This document shows positions 1 to 8,498 of a stretch of DNA of 64,000 bases, in pieces. The notes beneath the pieces are model-generated. The model had not been told where the DNA came from, ran no database searches, and saw only the letters and a list, made by a program, of their open reading frames with translations. A program made the translations under genes and the position numbers. Source of the stretch: Streptomyces typhae (lineage in GTDB: Bacteria; Actinomycetota; Actinomycetes; Streptomycetales; Streptomycetaceae); contig NZ_WPNZ01000034.1 in NCBI RefSeq assembly GCF_009755605.1, positions 40,403 to 104,402 of the forward strand, in the 5' to 3' direction. Each line of letters begins with the position of its first letter. The first letter of the stretch is position 1.

Positions 1-537
1 GACGCGGCGGCCGGGGGTGGCGGCGATGCCGTCGGCCAGGGCACGGCCGAGGCGCAGGTGGTCCTCCATGTCGCCGGTCTGGCAGACGCCGATGGAGACC
101 CAGCGCTTGTCGCGCAGCCCTTCGCCGAGGTGCTTCCACAGGTTGGTGGTGGCGTAGTAGACCGGCAGGTACGCGTCGTCGATCGGTGTGATCCAGGTGC
201 CGTGCCGGTCGGCGAACGAGGCGATGTTGCGGGCGAGTTCGGGGTCGCCGGGGAAGTCGTACGGCATGCGGCACATGCCGCGCGGCAGTTCCTCGGAGGT
301 GTACAGACCGGACCTGCGGTCCTGTGCGGTGACGACGAACTCGACGGTGGTCGCCCAGTGGGAGTCCAGGACGACCACAGTGTCGTAGTCGTCGCGCTCG
401 AACACCTCTTGGCGGAGCTGCCCCAGGCCGGTGACGAGGCTGATCTCCTTGCCCTCGTTGAGTTCGAGGCGGGTCTCCTCGGGCAGCACGATGGTGGGCA
501 CGTGGGCCAGCAGGCCCGCCCCGACGATCTCACCCAT
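1..537 (-). CDS. Class III extradiol ring-cleavage dioxygenase, LigB/HpaD-like (3' part off the window)
   Basis: The reading frame is open from an ATG at 537 to the left edge, giving 179 residues without a stop. The start, MGEIVGAGLLAHVPTI, and the later block DSHW, GLYTSEELP and GDPELARNIA follow the pattern of Escherichia coli 3,4-dihydroxyphenylacetate 2,3-dioxygenase (HpaD, LigB superfamily). His12 and His60 sit where this family places two of its Fe(II) ligands; the third ligand would lie beyond the edge. The expected reaction is meta-cleavage of a catechol such as homoprotocatechuate. It overlaps the upstream aldehyde dehydrogenase by 8 bases, so the two are co-translated. Family assignment is fairly firm; substrate is inferred from the neighbours. 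Confidence 0.85.
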   Translation of the reverse strand, partial: MGEIVGAGLLAHVPTIVLPEETRLELNEGKEISLVTGLGQLRQEVFERDDYDTVVVLDSHWATTVEFVVTAQDRRSGLYTSEELPRGMCRMPYDFPGDPELARNIASFADRHGTWITPIDDAYLPVYYATTNLWKHLGEGLRDKRWVSIGVCQTGDMEDHLRLGRALADGIAATPGRRV

Positions 538-1996
538 GGTCCTGCCATCCCTTCGGTGCGGTGACGGTGTTCTTGAGGTCGCAGTAGAAGTCGAAGCTCC
601 AGGTGTCGCCCTCCCGGCCGACGCCGGAGTGGCGGGAGCCGCCGAACGGCGCCCGGAGGTCGCGGACGAAGAAGCAGTTGACCCAGACGGTGCCCGCGAC
701 CAGTCGTGCGGTGATCCGTTCGGCACGTGCGGGGTCACCGGTGGCGACGGTGGCGGCGAGGCCGAAGCGGGTGTCGTTGGCCAGGCGTACGGCTTCGTCC
801 TCGTCCGTGAACGTCTGGAGGGTGAGGACGGGACCGAAGACCTCTTCCTGGACGATCTCGGAGTCCTGCCGCACGTCGGTGAGGAGGGTCGGCGCGTAGT
901 ACTGTCCCTCGCCGCGGTGGCCGCCGACGACCGCGCGGGCGCCGTCGGCGAGCGCCCGCCGGACGAAGCCGTCGATCTTCTCCAGCTGGCGGGGGTGGAT
1001 GTTGGGTCCGATGTCGGTGGCCTCGTCGCGCGGGTCGCCTTGCCGGAGCCGGGCCGCCTTGTCGGTGAACCTGCGGGTGAACTCCGCGGCGATGCTCTCC
1101 TCCACGAGGATGCGGGTGGCCGCCAGGCACACCTGCCCCGCGTTGTCGTACTGCTCGACGGCGAGGTCGACGGCCAGGTCGAGGTCGGCGTCGGCGAAGA
1201 CGAGCAGCGGGGACTTGCCGCCGAGTTCGAGGCTGAGCGGGGTGAGGTTCGCGGCGGCCGACGCGGCGATGTGCCGCGCGGTGGGGACCGAGCCGGTGAA
1301 GCTGATGCGGCGCACGTCCGGGTGGGCGGTGAGGGCGTCGCCGATCTCCGGGCCCAAGCCCTGGACCACGTTGAGGACTCCGGCCGGCAGACCGGCACCG
1401 GCGGCGATGTCGGCGAGCAGTGAGGCGGTCAGCGGGGACCACTCGGCGGGTTTGAGGATCACCGTGTTGCCGGCCGCGAGCGCCGGGGCGACCTTCCAGG
1501 TGGCCAGCATCAGTGGCGCGTTCCACGGCGTGATCAGGACGCACGGTCCTGCCGGGTCCCAGGTGACGCGGTTGGTGTGTCCGCGAGTGGTGAAGTCCTC
1601 GTGGTCGAGGGTGAGCAGCCGGTCGGCGAAGAAGCGGAAGTTGTGGGCGACGCGGGGCATGACGCCCCGGCGGTGGGAGCGCAGGAGCGCGCCGTTGTCG
1701 TGGGTCTCGACGACGGCCAGCTCTTCGAGGCGCTTCTCGACGCCGTCGGCGATGGCGTGCAGGATGCGGGCGCGCTCGGCGCGGGGGGTGGCGGCCCAGC
1801 CGGGGAAGGCCGCCTTGGCCGCGGCGACCGCCGCCGCGGCCTCCATCGCGGTGCCCCGGGAGATCTTCCCGAGGGTGCTGCCGTCGATGGGTGAGATGTC
1901 GGTGAAGGTCTCGGTGGAGGCGACGCGCTCGCCGCCGATCCAGTGCCGGGTGTCGACGGCGACACCGGCGACGGTGGTGTGGTGGTGTTCGCTCAT
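530..1996 (-). CDS. Aldehyde dehydrogenase, muconic-semialdehyde type
   Basis: This 488-residue protein has the full NAD(P)-dependent aldehyde dehydrogenase fold. LELGGK places the general base at Glu257, and NAGQVC places the catalytic cysteine at Cys290. The N-terminal RHWIGGERV segment resembles 5-carboxymethyl-2-hydroxymuconate semialdehyde dehydrogenase (HpaE) and hydroxymuconic semialdehyde dehydrogenases. It lies between an acetoacetate-decarboxylase-fold gene (34 bases upstream) and the LigB-type dioxygenase (8-base overlap). It would therefore oxidise the semialdehyde made by that ring cleavage. It is one of three aldehyde dehydrogenases in the window, and its exact substrate cannot be read from sequence. 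Confidence 0.88.
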   Translation of the reverse strand: MSEHHHTTVAGVAVDTRHWIGGERVASTETFTDISPIDGSTLGKISRGTAMEAAAAVAAAKAAFPGWAATPRAERARILHAIADGVEKRLEELAVVETHDNGALLRSHRRGVMPRVAHNFRFFADRLLTLDHEDFTTRGHTNRVTWDPAGPCVLITPWNAPLMLATWKVAPALAAGNTVILKPAEWSPLTASLLADIAAGAGLPAGVLNVVQGLGPEIGDALTAHPDVRRISFTGSVPTARHIAASAAANLTPLSLELGGKSPLLVFADADLDLAVDLAVEQYDNAGQVCLAATRILVEESIAAEFTRRFTDKAARLRQGDPRDEATDIGPNIHPRQLEKIDGFVRRALADGARAVVGGHRGEGQYYAPTLLTDVRQDSEIVQEEVFGPVLTLQTFTDEDEAVRLANDTRFGLAATVATGDPARAERITARLVAGTVWVNCFFVRDLRAPFGGSRHSGVGREGDTWSFDFYCDLKNTVTAPKGWQDHG

Positions 1997-2030
1997 GCTG
2001 GCGGGGCTCCTGGGATGGTGGGAGGCGGGT

Positions 2031-2837
2031 TCACTCGGCGCCGGACGTGCCGGACTCGAGGAGCCGGCCTCCGTCCCAGACCACGCCGACCTGCCGGTAG
2101 TAGGCCGCGATCGGCTCGCGGATCTCCAGGCGCGCCAGCTCCTCGGTGGGCGCGTCGAACAGTTCGAGGTCGGCGTCGCCCACCCAGGCCTGGCCGCCCT
2201 CGAAGGAGGCGGCGCCGGACTCGATCAGCTCGTCGAGGGCGAGGCCCTTGCCCTTCTCGATGGCGGGCAGCCAGCGGTGGTGGGCCATGGGGTGGGCGTT
2301 GACGAAGCCGTTGGTCGCAGAGGGCTCGCGCAGGGTCACGACGGCCTGGGCCAGGCGCCGGTCGGCGGCGGCGAGGGTCGCGCCGAAGCGGGCACCGGCC
2401 TCGATGCGCGGGGCGGGCCCGTACGGGTGCGGGCGGGTCTGGTGGATGGAGCCGAGCTTCTTGGGGTAGCCCTGGTGCAGTCCGCGGGCGATCGCGAAGT
2501 CCTTGTCGACCCAGATGTGCACGCAGCGGGTGTAGGTCCGCCCCTGGTACTGGCAGCGCACGACCGCGAACGCCTCCTTGTACTGGGCGCGCACCGGGTC
2601 GAGCAGTTCGTCGCCCGAGGTGCCGCAGGACTGCCAGTCGGCCCAGATCAGGGCCACCGCGCCGGGGTCCTCGTCGGCGAGCTGGAGTGGTTCGGGCAGC
2701 AGTTCCCGTACGCGGGCGGGGTCGGTGCGGTACTCCACGGTGAGCAGATCGCCGGAGTAGCGCCAGGGTGGCGCGGGGATCAGCGACGAGGCGCCGGTCG
2801 CCGTCTTGGGGTGGAAGTATCCACGGACACTGGTCAC
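2031..2837 (-). CDS. Acetoacetate decarboxylase-fold protein
   Basis: A GTG start at 2837 is chosen because AAGGAA lies 6 bases upstream; a longer frame exists but its extra 42 residues look non-coding. The 268-residue product matches the acetoacetate decarboxylase family: an N-terminal substrate-binding half, then QYQGRTYTRCVHIWVDKD and GYPKKLGS. In Clostridium acetoacetate decarboxylase the Schiff-base lysine lies in the corresponding segment, so Lys126 or Lys127 is the likely nucleophile. Characterised relatives also include aldolases and dehydratases acting on 2-oxo acids. It is the first gene of a leftward operon with an aldehyde dehydrogenase and an extradiol dioxygenase, which favours a role on a ring-cleavage product. 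Confidence 0.85.
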   Translation of the reverse strand: MTSVRGYFHPKTATGASSLIPAPPWRYSGDLLTVEYRTDPARVRELLPEPLQLADEDPGAVALIWADWQSCGTSGDELLDPVRAQYKEAFAVVRCQYQGRTYTRCVHIWVDKDFAIARGLHQGYPKKLGSIHQTRPHPYGPAPRIEAGARFGATLAAADRRLAQAVVTLREPSATNGFVNAHPMAHHRWLPAIEKGKGLALDELIESGAASFEGGQAWVGDADLELFDAPTEELARLEIREPIAAYYRQVGVVWDGGRLLESGTSGAE

Positions 2838-3293
2838 TTCGGGTTCCTTATGCACAGAGGACGGGCCTGTTCGAGATGCGCGGAGGACAGGTGGTGCGAG
2901 CAGTTCGGCACGGTGGTCGGGCGGCAGTCGCCGCCACGGTCCGGTCACCGGGGGCGACGACACCGAAGGACTGGATCCGGAGGTCGTGCTGACCTCTCCG
3001 GAGGGGGCCGGGCTCCGGCCGGGGGCAATGCGGCGGGCGATGACACGACCCGCAAGTCATTTGATGTCAAACAAGATAGGAAGCCGGGAACCCGCGGTCA
3101 ATACCTATCCGGATGGATAAGTTGATCGGTACGAAGTCTTGCGGGCACGTGCCAACCCTCCTTACCGTTTGGCTGCACAGGCGAACGGCCTCCCGCGTCC
3201 CGCGGTCCGAGGCCGCCCTTTCCTCGCTTCCCTCCCTTTCTCCCCCAGCACTCCGTGCCCCGGGAGGCGCCCCCTTCCTCAGAGGAGATTCCA
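2838..3293. promoter_or_regulatory. Divergent promoter region with inverted repeats
   Basis: This 456-base stretch separates the leftward decarboxylase-fold operon from the rightward glutamine-synthetase-like gene, and no gene was found in it. It holds two inverted repeats that could bind regulators: TTTGA-TG-TCAAA at 3060-3071 and TATCC-GGAT-GGATA at 3106-3119. It is locally more AT-rich than its surroundings around 3055-3130, as expected for a promoter. A motif resembling TTGACA reads leftwards at 3070-3065, but no convincing -10 partner was seen. Confidence 0.5.
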
Positions 3294-4658
3294 GTGAGCG
3301 CATCCGACATCCCAGCCGTCCGCCGTCACCTGGAGCGGCTGGCCGCCGAGGGGATCGACGTGGTCCGGGTGACCTATCCCGACCTCATCGGCACCGAACG
3401 GGCCCGGGACGTCCTGCTGGACCACCTGCCCGCCGCCTGCGACCACGGACTCGCCTTCTGCCGCGCCGTCTACCACACGAGCCCCCAGGGAGACACAGTC
3501 GCGGTCTCCGGCGGCCTCGACGCCGGCCTGCCCGACATCTGCGTCGTCCCCGACCTCGACACACTGACCGCCCTGCCGTGGGAGCCCGGAGTCGCCACCT
3601 GCCTCGGCGACGCCGTCAACCCGGCCACCGGCCGGCCCGCGCCGGAGTCCCCCCGCGACCTGCTGCGCGCCGTCGTCACCCGGTACGGCGAACACGGTCT
3701 GCGGCCCGTGGTGGGCCCGGAGCTGGAGTACTTCCTGTGCGACGCGGCCCCGGAGGGACCGGAGGGATCCCGGGGCTGGCGCCGCTACAACACCACGCCG
3801 GGCGCCATCTACACCGCGGGCCTGCGCGCGGATCCCGACAACCATCTGCTGCGCACCCTGCGCCTGTTGCACGGCCTGGACATCGGCGTCAGCAGCGGCA
3901 ACCACGAGTACGACGGCTCACAGTTCGAGATCAACCTGACCCACTCCGACGCCATGTCGGCCGCCGACCGCGCCTTCCGTTTCAAGGCGGCCGTCAAGGA
4001 ACTGGCCCGTGGTGAGGGGCGCTTGGCCACGTTCATGGCAAAGCCCTTCAACGACGCGGGCGGATCGGGCTTCCATCTCCATCTGTCGTGCCTGGGCGAC
4101 GGGGACGAGAACGTGTTCGCCGACCCGTCGGCCCCCTACGGCCTCTCCGCCACCGCACGGCACGCCATGGCCGGAGTCCTCGCCCACGCACCCGCGCTCG
4201 CCGCGCTGGCCAACCCCACGGTCAACTCCTACAAGCGCTTCGGGCCCGACACCCTCGCGCCCTGGCTGATCGACTGGGGCCTGGACAACCGCAGCGCCCT
4301 GGTCCGGATACCGCCGGAGCGCGGTCCGGGCTCCCGCTTCGAGATACGCCTGGGGGACGCCGGCGCCAACCCCTATCTGCTGATCGCCGCGACACTCGCT
4401 GCGGCGCTCCTCGGCATCCAGGCCGGAGAGGAACCCCCCGCCCCGCTGGAGGGGTACGGGTACGACGACACCAGGTCCGCGGTGCTGCCGACGACCCTGT
4501 CCGCCGCACTCGACGCACTGGAGGCGGACACCGCGCTGACCGAGGTGCTCGGCAAGGACTTCACCGCGTCCTACCTCGCGTACAAACGCGACGAGGTCGC
4601 ACGCTTCCACCGGCACGTCACCGACTGGGAGTTCACCGAGTACGCCTACCACCTGTGA
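3294..4658 (+). CDS. Glutamine synthetase-like glutamate-amine ligase
   Basis: GTG at 3294 is preceded by GAGGAGA, which decides the start and gives 454 residues. The glutamine synthetase catalytic core is intact: GPELEYFL, NHEYDGSQFEINL, GSGFHLHLS, NPTVNSYKR and RFEIRLGDAGANPYL. The N-terminal VRVTYPDLIGTERARD replaces the usual beta-grasp start of GlnA. That variation is common among glutamine-synthetase-like enzymes that gamma-glutamylate amines, for example GlnA3/GlnA4 and gamma-glutamylanilide synthases. It stands divergent from an aromatic-cleavage operon and away from nitrogen genes. I infer activation of an amine-bearing substrate or trapping of a released amine rather than ammonia assimilation. 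It is followed by a strong terminator. Confidence 0.85.
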   Translation: MSASDIPAVRRHLERLAAEGIDVVRVTYPDLIGTERARDVLLDHLPAACDHGLAFCRAVYHTSPQGDTVAVSGGLDAGLPDICVVPDLDTLTALPWEPGVATCLGDAVNPATGRPAPESPRDLLRAVVTRYGEHGLRPVVGPELEYFLCDAAPEGPEGSRGWRRYNTTPGAIYTAGLRADPDNHLLRTLRLLHGLDIGVSSGNHEYDGSQFEINLTHSDAMSAADRAFRFKAAVKELARGEGRLATFMAKPFNDAGGSGFHLHLSCLGDGDENVFADPSAPYGLSATARHAMAGVLAHAPALAALANPTVNSYKRFGPDTLAPWLIDWGLDNRSALVRIPPERGPGSRFEIRLGDAGANPYLLIAATLAAALLGIQAGEEPPAPLEGYGYDDTRSAVLPTTLSAALDALEADTALTEVLGKDFTASYLAYKRDEVARFHRHVTDWEFTEYAYHL

Positions 4659-4695
4659 GCCGATGAGCCACGCCTCGACGAGAGCAGTTCACCCA

Positions 4696-4737
4696 ACGCC
4701 CCTCGCCCCGCCGGTCGTACGGCGGGGCGAGGGGCGT
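4696..4737. terminator. Bidirectional terminator hairpin
   Basis: Perfect 18-base-pair stem (4696-4713 with 4720-4737) around the six-base loop GTCGTA. It lies between the convergent glutamine-synthetase-like gene and the NTF2-fold gene, so it can end both transcripts. Confidence 0.85.
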
Positions 4738-4759
4738 CGCGCGACGTACGGGACGCCGG

Positions 4760-5143
4760 TCAGGCCGCGTCCCGGCGGAAGAACGTCTTGCCGGCGATCC
4801 GCCACTCCCCGTCCTCCCGTACCAGGGAGAAGTGGTTGGTGAAGTCGTGGCCCTGGTAGCCGCGCTCGTCGAGCACCGCGACCGCCACGTCGCCGCTCAC
4901 CTCGACCGAGCGGACGGTGTACGTGTAGGCCGGGACCCACGCATCGGCGTCGGTGTCGGCCGCGACCACCTCGCAGAACGCCTCGATCGGGGCGGAGACC
5001 AGCTGGTCTCCGAGGTAGCCCCACATGTACGCGTCCGCGCGGAAGGCGGCCCTGACGGCCTCGGGGTCCGCGGCGCTCACCGCCGCCACATAGGCCTCCA
5101 CTGCGGCTCTGACGCCGTCCTGCGGGTCGGTGCGGTCACTCAT
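4760..5143 (-). CDS. NTF2-fold (SnoaL/lumazine-binding-like) small protein
   Basis: ATG at 5143 follows GGAGGAGAAC, giving 127 residues. VRAAVEAYVAAVSAADPEAVRAAF at the start and a FSLVREDGEWRIAGKTFF ending are typical of the NTF2-like superfamily (SnoaL/putative lumazine-binding type). These are small alpha+beta cone-fold proteins that act as isomerases, hydratases, cyclases or ligand binders. No catalytic dyad can be assigned by eye. It is the last gene of the transporter operon, 73 bases after an aldehyde dehydrogenase. A small-molecule role in the same pathway is an inference. Confidence 0.75.
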   Translation of the reverse strand: MSDRTDPQDGVRAAVEAYVAAVSAADPEAVRAAFRADAYMWGYLGDQLVSAPIEAFCEVVAADTDADAWVPAYTYTVRSVEVSGDVAVAVLDERGYQGHDFTNHFSLVREDGEWRIAGKTFFRRDAA

Positions 5144-5216
5144 CTCGTTCTCCTCCAGGATGACGGGGTGGCCGGCCGTACGGTGGCCTGCCACGTGCTG
5201 TGCGGCCCTGCCGTGG

Positions 5217-6665
5217 TCAGCCATGGTGGATCCACACGCCTTTGGTCTCGGTGAACACGTCCAGGGCGTAGGAGCCCATCTCCCGTCCCCAGCCGCTGGC
5301 CCCGAACCCTCCCCAGGGCGCGGCGGGGTCGGGTATCGCCGGCATGTTGACGAACACGGCGCCCGCGCGGACACCGGCCGCGAGGCGGTGGGCGGTCGAC
5401 AGGTCCCGGGTCCACACCGCGGCGGCCAGGCCGTACCGGGTGTCGTTGGCCCGCGCCGCCAGTTCGTCCTCGTCCTCGTACGTGAGCACGGGCAGTACGG
5501 GGCCGAAGACCTCCTGCCGGGCGATGGCCATGTCGTCACGCACTCCGGCGAAGACGGTGGGCCGGTAGAAGTTGCCTGCCTCCAGGGCGCCGTCGGCGCG
5601 GGCTCCGCCGGTGACCAGCTCTGCTCCCTCGGTGACGCCCTGCTGGACCAGGGTGTCCACCCGCCGTAGATGTTCGTCGGTCACCAAGGGGCCCAGCTGC
5701 GTGTCCGGGGACAGGCCGGGGCCGAGGCGCAGGGCGGCGACGGCGGCGGCGAGTTTGTCGGTGAACTCGTCCGCGCGGCGGCCGTCGACGTAGAAGCGTG
5801 AGTACGCGGCGCAGACCTGGCCGCTGTTGAGCAGCGCGCCTTGCACATTGCCCTGGACGGCGGCGTCGATGTCGGCGTCCCGGGCGATGATGCTGGGTGC
5901 CTTGCCGCCGAGTTCCAGGGTGACCCGCTTCAGGTCGTCCGCCGAGGCCCGGACGATCTCCTGTCCCACCTCGGTGGAGCCGGTGAAGGAGACCTTGTCC
6001 ACGCGTGGGTGCTCCACCAGGGCCCGGCCTGTCCCGGGGCCGCCGGTGAGCAGGTTGACGACGCCCGGCGGGAAGCCGGCCTCCTCGCAGAGCCGCACCA
6101 GGTGCACGGTGGTCAGCGGGGTCTGCTCGGCCGGTTTGACGATCACGGTGTTGCCGCAGGCCAGAGCGGGCGCCAGTTTCCACGCCGCGATCATCAGCGG
6201 GAAGTTCCAGGGGGTGATGAGCGCGCACACCCCGACCGGTTCGCGGCGGGTGAAGTGCAGCGTGTCAGGGAATGAGACCGGGCTGACGGCGCCCTCGATC
6301 TTCGTGACCCAGCCCGCGTAGTAGCGGAAGTGCTCCGCGGCCCCCGCGACGCTGACCGCGCGGGCGACCTCCAGCGGCTGCCCCTGGTCGCGGGTCTCCA
6401 GTTCCGCGAGTTCCGCGGCGTCGCGCTCGATCAGTTCGGCGACCCGCCACAGCAGCCGGGCCCGCTCCGCCGCGGGCAGAGCGGCCCACGAGGGATCGCC
6501 GAGTGCCCGTCGTGCCGCGTCGACCGCGGCGTCGGCCTCCGCCTGCCCGGCCTGGGCACAGGTCCCGATGACCGCGCCGGAGGCGGGGTCGCGGGTGGTG
6601 AACTCCGCGCCGTCCGCTGCGGTGGTCCACTCACCTCCGATGAAAAGCCGGCCTTGCACATGCAT
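5217..6665 (-). CDS. Aldehyde dehydrogenase (betaine/phenylacetaldehyde dehydrogenase-like)
   Basis: The start at 6665 gives MHVQGRLFIGGEW after AGAAGGA; an upstream ATG at 6710 would add 15 residues with no family support. The 482-residue protein carries LELGGK (Glu251) and NSGQVC (Cys285), so catalysis should be intact. LITPWNFPLMIAAWK and the VNMP ending are typical of broad-substrate NAD-dependent enzymes of the betaine or phenylacetaldehyde type. It lies in the transporter-TetR operon after a 190-base gap filled with tandem repeats. It could oxidise an aldehyde formed from an imported side chain. Substrate is unknown. Confidence 0.87.
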   Translation of the reverse strand: MHVQGRLFIGGEWTTAADGAEFTTRDPASGAVIGTCAQAGQAEADAAVDAARRALGDPSWAALPAAERARLLWRVAELIERDAAELAELETRDQGQPLEVARAVSVAGAAEHFRYYAGWVTKIEGAVSPVSFPDTLHFTRREPVGVCALITPWNFPLMIAAWKLAPALACGNTVIVKPAEQTPLTTVHLVRLCEEAGFPPGVVNLLTGGPGTGRALVEHPRVDKVSFTGSTEVGQEIVRASADDLKRVTLELGGKAPSIIARDADIDAAVQGNVQGALLNSGQVCAAYSRFYVDGRRADEFTDKLAAAVAALRLGPGLSPDTQLGPLVTDEHLRRVDTLVQQGVTEGAELVTGGARADGALEAGNFYRPTVFAGVRDDMAIARQEVFGPVLPVLTYEDEDELAARANDTRYGLAAAVWTRDLSTAHRLAAGVRAGAVFVNMPAIPDPAAPWGGFGASGWGREMGSYALDVFTETKGVWIHHG

Positions 6666-6698
6666 GGCGGATCCTTCTCTCGAATCTTCGTCATGGCC

Positions 6699-6811
6699 CG
6701 GTACGGACATGGGTCACCGCACCCGGTACGGGCACGGCTCGCCCGCGTACGGGCACAGATCACCCGTCACGGGCACGGGTCGCCCGCGTACGGGCACGGG
6801 TCGAAGGGGCA
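6699..6811. repeat. Tandem 20-21 bp repeats upstream of an aldehyde dehydrogenase gene
   Basis: About five degenerate copies of a 20-21 base unit built on GTACGGGCACGGGTCGCCC fill the gap between the TetR gene and the downstream aldehyde dehydrogenase gene. The copies differ at a few positions and run into related GGGCACGG blocks up to about 6830. No gene fits here. Confidence 0.75.
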
Positions 6812-6855
6812 CGGCCGTCGAGGGCACGGCCCCGGGGCGCGGCCCGGCCCGCGGA

Positions 6856-7446
6856 TCAGTCGTCGAGGTTGCGCATCAGCCGGTCGACGTAGGCGCGGTG
6901 CTCCGGGATCAGCGCGCCGTCCGGGAACATCAGCGCGGTGACGTTGGCCCCGATGGTCACGCCGATGACCTCCCCCGCGAGCTCGATCACCGCGGGTGCG
7001 TCGGCGGGCTCGCCCTTGCCGCGCGCGGCGGCGATCCGCTCCGCGAGCCGCCGACGCCAGTCCTGGAGGTGGGCGCGGTACAGCGCCGCGAGTTCGTCGT
7101 TGGAGACCGAGTGCTCCCACAGCGCGAGCAGCACCCGGGCGGAGTCGATGCGGTACTGGTCGAGGGGCAGCGTCGCCTCGACGTCGTGGCGCAGTGCCTC
7201 CCTCGGGTCGGGCGACGGCTCGTCCGACCCGATCTGCTCGTTCATCTCCGCGAGGACGCTCTGGAACGTCGCGGCCACGATGCTGTCCTTGTTGGGGAAG
7301 TAGCGCTTCAGCGCGCCATTGGCGAAACCCGCCTCGGCGACGATGCTGCGCATGGTCGCGGCCTCGAAACCACCCTGGATGATGAGCTTCTTCGCGACCG
7401 CGACAATCTCCCGCCGTCGCTGATCGTGGTCGATAATCTTCGGCAT
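6856..7446 (-). CDS. TetR-family transcriptional regulator
   Basis: The 196-residue protein begins MPKIIDHDQRRREIVAVAKKL and has a standard TetR helix-turn-helix at about residues 10-55, including MRSIVAEAGFANGALKRYFPNKDSI. The C-terminal part is a helical ligand-binding domain of the BetI/TetR_C type. ATG at 7446 follows GGGAAGA and lies 8 bases after the OppF gene. It is therefore translated with the importer and probably senses the imported compound or a product. Its operator was not identified. Confidence 0.9.
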   Translation of the reverse strand: MPKIIDHDQRRREIVAVAKKLIIQGGFEAATMRSIVAEAGFANGALKRYFPNKDSIVAATFQSVLAEMNEQIGSDEPSPDPREALRHDVEATLPLDQYRIDSARVLLALWEHSVSNDELAALYRAHLQDWRRRLAERIAAARGKGEPADAPAVIELAGEVIGVTIGANVTALMFPDGALIPEHRAYVDRLMRNLDD

Positions 7447-7454
7447 AGTCTTCC

Positions 7455-8498
7455 CTACGCTACTGGCGATGCGGCGGGTGCACGAAGCTGGAGCCAGCTC
7501 CGTCTGCGTTCGGCCTGCCGGACCGGGTCGGCGACCGGTGAGGCGAGGAGCAGCCGCTGGGTGTAGGGATGTTCGGGGTTCCGCGTGACCGTCTCGTTCG
7601 GGCCGGTCTCGACGCACTCTCCCTGGTACATCACCGAGACGCGGTGGCAGATCCGCCGTACCACCCCGAGGTCGTGGGAGACGAAGAGGTAGGAGACGCC
7701 GGTCTCGCGCTGGATGTCGATGAACAGGTCGATCACCGCCGCCTGCGTGGTCAGGTCGAGGGCGCTGACCGGTTCGTCGCAGACGATGAGCCGCGGGCGG
7801 CGCACCAGCGCGCGGGCGATGGCGACGCGCTGGCGCTGGCCACCGGAGAACTCGCTGGGGTAGCGCGTCACGGTGTCCGCGGGGAGGCGGACGTGGTCGA
7901 GCATCTCGGCCACCGTCGTCCGCGCGTCGGCCCGGCTGGTGCCCGTGGCGGTGAGGGGCTCGGCGAGGATCTGCCCGACGGTCATCGTCGGGTCGAGTGA
8001 ACCGTAGGGGTCCTGGAAGACCACCTGGAGGTCGGCGGCAAGGCGGCGCCTGGCGGCCCCCTTGAGATGCGTGATGTCCTGGCCGGCGAAGCGGATGGTG
8101 CCGGACGTGACCTCGGCGAGCCCGAGGACGGCCTTGCCGAGCGTCGACTTGCCCGACCCGCTCTCACCGACGAGGCCCACGCACTCGCCCGCCCCGATGG
8201 TCATCGAGACGCCCTTGAGTGCGCGGAATGTGCTGCGTCCGCGGCGGTAGTCGACGACGACGTCGTCCACTTCGAGCAGCGGCGCGCCGTCCCGCGACGC
8301 CGACTTCATGGACTCACGCTCCGTCGTCATGGGCTCGCGCTCCGTCGTCATGGACTCGCGCTCCGTCGTCATGGGCGCCCTCTCCGTATTCATGGGCGCC
8401 CTCTTCGCCTCCATGGACGCCTTCTCCGTGTTCTCGGACGCGTCCTCGGCCTTCGCCGACACGCTCTCGGTCTGCTCGGACGCGCCCTCGGTCCTCAT
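7455..8498 (-). CDS. ABC transporter ATPase, OppF/DppF type, with N-terminal heptapeptide repeats
   Basis: The ATPase core starts near residue 70 and has Walker A GESGSGKST (about residues 110-118), signature FSGGQRQR, Walker B LIVCDEP and the Opp-type C-terminal tail with HPYTQRLL. It energises oligopeptide- or dipeptide-like uptake. ATG at 8498 is chosen because it overlaps the stop of the upstream gene in ATGA, giving 347 residues. The first 65 or so residues are not transporter-like: they are about ten degenerate seven-residue repeats of the form TERESMT. In-frame ATGs recur every 21 bases at 8414, 8393, 8372, 8351, 8330 and 8309, so shorter products from internal starts are possible. The repeats are probably a tolerated minisatellite. 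Confidence 0.9.
   Translation of the reverse strand: MRTEGASEQTESVSAKAEDASENTEKASMEAKRAPMNTERAPMTTERESMTTEREPMTTERESMKSASRDGAPLLEVDDVVVDYRRGRSTFRALKGVSMTIGAGECVGLVGESGSGKSTLGKAVLGLAEVTSGTIRFAGQDITHLKGAARRRLAADLQVVFQDPYGSLDPTMTVGQILAEPLTATGTSRADARTTVAEMLDHVRLPADTVTRYPSEFSGGQRQRVAIARALVRRPRLIVCDEPVSALDLTTQAAVIDLFIDIQRETGVSYLFVSHDLGVVRRICHRVSVMYQGECVETGPNETVTRNPEHPYTQRLLLASPVADPVRQAERRRSWLQLRAPAASPVA
8304..8498. repeat. In-frame 21-bp minisatellite in the OppF gene
   Basis: A 21-base unit is repeated about nine or ten times, best conserved at 8304-8414, where the leftward-reading ATG recurs exactly every 21 bases six times. The copies become more divergent toward the gene start. The period is a multiple of three, so copy-number change would keep the frame. 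Confidence 0.9.

Noticed and set aside
3060..3075. Leftward TTGACA resembling a -35 box.
   Set aside because: No -10-like hexamer at suitable spacing; kept only as part of the inverted repeat.
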